Assembly: GCA_014654065.1 (NCBI GenBank)
Contig: JACWDM010000001.1
Location: 62,001 to 126,000 of the forward strand
Reading direction: 5' to 3'
Length of the DNA stretch: 64,000 bases
Source of the DNA: Pelagibacterales bacterium SAG-MED15
GTDB lineage: Bacteria > Pseudomonadota > Alphaproteobacteria > Pelagibacterales > Pelagibacteraceae
The notes under the pieces are model-generated. The model ran no database searches. It saw only the letters and a program-made list of their open reading frames with translations, and was not told the DNA's origin. Shown in pieces: positions 62,529 to 64,000 of the stretch. The translations under genes were made by a program, and so were the position numbers. Each line of letters starts with the position of its first letter. The stretch's first letter is position 1.

Positions 62529-63667
62529 TTTGAAAGCTGGTTTGAACCTTTTGATAGTAAATTCATATATAGTTCCTCATCAGCATCTCCCTCACATCCA
62601 ATAATTAAAATGTTTGATTTTTCATTAATTTCTAATTTTTTTTTCACAACATTGTTTTCACAAGTAGAAATTAAACTAATAATTCCAGGTGTAGAACATT
62701 CACCACCAATTATTATTTCGTTACAAAAATATTTATTATTTAGCATAGCTACAGTTTTAGCAACATTATCATCAGGAACGCTTGTACAACAATTTACTGA
62801 TTCTTTTAAAATTTTCCATGGGACCAATGATACTTCGCCACAAGACATTCCACCCATTATACTTTCTTTTTTTATATCAACTTTTTGTAAAGTTCCTTTA
62901 TCAATACTTTTAAGGACACAATCTGCGTTTTCAGGTTCAACAATTATTATTTTAGGTATTCTTTTAAAATATTTAGCTATACCTGCAATCGCACCAGAAG
63001 CCATACCACCAACACCTGCTTGTAAAAAAACATGTGTAATGTATTGATCGGTTTGGGTTGAAATTTCTTTAATCATCATAGAATAACCTGCCATTGTCAA
63101 TTTAGGTACAGTTTCATAATTTTCCCAAGCGACATCTTGAACAATCTTCCATCCGTTAGCTTTTGACTCATTGATACATGCTTCTAAAGATTTCTCATAA
63201 TTTCCTTTTACTCTAATAACATCAGCATCTAATTTTCTCATTTCAACTGCTCTAGCCTCACTAACGTATTCACTAATAAAAATTTTGCAATTTAGACCCA
63301 GTCGTTGTGATCCCCAAGCAACCGACCTCCCATGATTGCCTGCTGTAGCAGTAGAAATAGTAATATCTTTATTTCCTTTAGTAACTTTTTCAACAGCATA
63401 TGCTCCACCTAAAGCCTTAAACGACTTAAGATGAAATCTTTGTGACTCATCTTTATAAAAAATGTTTTTTAATTTGAGTGTCTTTGATAATTTTTCAAAA
63501 TTTAAAAGTGGAGTAGGTTTATAATTTTCCCAGCCTGAAATAACTTTATTAGCATCGTCTATAGTTTCTTCACCACATACATCTAATATTTTTTGTCTAT
63601 TAAAATTATAATTTTTATTAAAAATATAATCAGATAATTTCCAATTAAAAACCTCAGAGCTGCTCAT
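62525..63667 (-). CDS. Diaminopropionate ammonia-lyase-like PLP enzyme
   Basis: 380 residues, fold type II PLP enzyme. The Schiff-base lysine is K84 in SFKALGGAY. Other motifs match diaminopropionate ammonia-lyase (YgeX type): KDESQRFHLKSF, TAGNHGRSVAWGSQRLG, RVKGNYEKSLEACI, VQDVAWENYETVP and FLQAGVGGMASG. It would eliminate ammonia from 2,3-diaminopropionate or a related amino acid such as threonine or serine. It lies 6 bp after a glutamine-synthetase-family gene. Confidence 0.85.
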   Translation of the reverse strand: MSSSEVFNWKLSDYIFNKNYNFNRQKILDVCGEETIDDANKVISGWENYKPTPLLNFEKLSKTLKLKNIFYKDESQRFHLKSFKALGGAYAVEKVTKGNKDITISTATAGNHGRSVAWGSQRLGLNCKIFISEYVSEARAVEMRKLDADVIRVKGNYEKSLEACINESKANGWKIVQDVAWENYETVPKLTMAGYSMMIKEISTQTDQYITHVFLQAGVGGMASGAIAGIAKYFKRIPKIIIVEPENADCVLKSIDKGTLQKVDIKKESIMGGMSCGEVSLVPWKILKESVNCCTSVPDDNVAKTVAMLNNKYFCNEIIIGGECSTPGIISLISTCENNVVKKKLEINEKSNILIIGCEGDADEELYMNLLSKGSNQLSK

Positions 63668-63673
63668 ATTTTC

Positions 63674-64000
63674 TTAGCAATCCAAGGTATTTTGTTTTTC
63701 CCAGTTTGTTACTGAGCTTTTCTTATCAAAAATTTCTTCTTTGTGAAAATTTGATAATTCCTCTTTTTTAAGCTTAATATAACTATCTATTGTGTGGTCT
63801 CCAAAAGCATCTCTTAAAACTTTATTATCATTTAGCATATCTAAAGATTCTTCTAAATCATCAGGTAATCTTGGTAAGTTTGGATAGTTTTTATAATCTG
63901 TATACATATTACAACTTAATGGTTCTCCTGGATCCAATTTTAAATTTAAACCATACAATCCGGATGCTATAACACCAGCTTGTAACAAATATGGATTAGC
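63674..64000 (-). CDS. Glutamine-synthetase-family protein, C-terminal part only
   Basis: The frame runs off the window; 108 residues are visible, starting ANPYLLQAGVIASGLYGL, which is the conserved NPYL segment of the glutamine-synthetase catalytic domain, and ending with KVLRDAFGDHTIDSYIKLKK...VTNWEKQNTLDC. The tail differs from GlnA I and resembles GlnT or gamma-glutamyl-amine synthetases. Placement upstream of a PLP ammonia-lyase suggests amine or diamino-acid use, not primary nitrogen assimilation. The N-terminal part is needed to decide. Confidence 0.82.
   Translation of the reverse strand, partial: ANPYLLQAGVIASGLYGLNLKLDPGEPLSCNMYTDYKNYPNLPRLPDDLEESLDMLNDNKVLRDAFGDHTIDSYIKLKKEELSNFHKEEIFDKKSSVTNWEKQNTLDC

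Noticed and set aside
62499-63047. 182-residue plus-strand open frame opposite the PLP enzyme
   Set aside because: The minus-strand frame has a complete set of PLP motifs; this frame is a shadow with Ser/Phe/Ile-rich noise.
1-64000. Mobile elements, prophage, tRNA or rRNA genes
   Set aside because: No transposase, integrase, phage structural gene, cloverleaf or rRNA segment was seen by eye. The window looks like stable chromosomal sequence, although a tRNA scan was not possible.

Overview
The window reads as a chromosomal stretch from a streamlined, very AT-rich marine alphaproteobacterium, most likely of the SAR11 (Pelagibacterales) type. The reasons are tight gene packing, frequent 1-17 bp gene overlaps, GTG and TTG starts, lysine/isoleucine/asparagine-rich proteins, and many periplasmic-binding-protein transporters beside amino-acid and amine catabolism genes. 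This is a judgement from style and gene content, with no marker-gene phylogeny. I see no rRNA, tRNA, CRISPR array, prophage or insertion sequence.

Positions 1-14855 form a cell-surface block. A type IV pilus (MSHA-like) assembly operon (pilN end, pilO, pilP, secretin, PilB ATPase, PilC platform) runs into two convergent genes for a partner-switching pair (RsbW-like kinase, RsbV-like STAS protein). Two prepilins, a small two-TM protein, a small lipoprotein, a TPR/outer-membrane barrel of the Slam (DUF560) kind, a FecR-domain protein with an extreme lysine tail, a CHASE2-SpoIIE phosphatase (the missing RsbU-like partner), a free-standing intimin/invasin-type barrel and an overlapping secreted protein follow. 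Together they look like a surface-to-cytoplasm signalling system wrapped around a pilus.

Positions 14864-29931 hold glutaredoxin, a DUF2805 protein, a LysE exporter behind a structured 5' leader, a ProC-like reductase, a complete branched-chain/amide-type ABC transporter (livGFHM, with livJ on the other strand), an MFS carrier, and a minus-strand catabolic operon (LLM flavin monooxygenase, Xsc-like TPP enzyme, DUF1185 protein, alpha/beta hydrolase, aldehyde dehydrogenase, EamA carrier). The operon and transporter probably serve one substrate that I cannot identify.

Positions 30179-42452 hold a glycosyltransferase, an 850-residue sugar-enzyme fusion (epimerase + cupin + C-methyltransferase), a maleate-isomerase/EutA-like protein with an ectoine-hydrolase-like M24 enzyme, a spermidine/putrescine-type ABC transporter with a strong promoter and an internal terminator after the binding protein, a 3-hydroxyacyl-CoA dehydrogenase/crotonase fusion, and a convergent MarR-like regulator.

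Positions 42453-50908 hold a two-partner-secretion adhesin operon: a 1956-residue TpsA with PA14-like and LamG-like modules, its TpsB transporter, and an IalB-family third gene. The rest (50916-64000) is housekeeping and catabolism: cyclophilin, a HExxH protein, a 39-residue membrane peptide, agmatinase, aldehyde dehydrogenase, an ArgE-like M20 hydrolase, CsaA, LysE, aconitase, YfgM/BamB-like envelope proteins, two uncharacterised proteins, a diaminopropionate ammonia-lyase-like PLP enzyme and the 3' end of a glutamine-synthetase-family gene.
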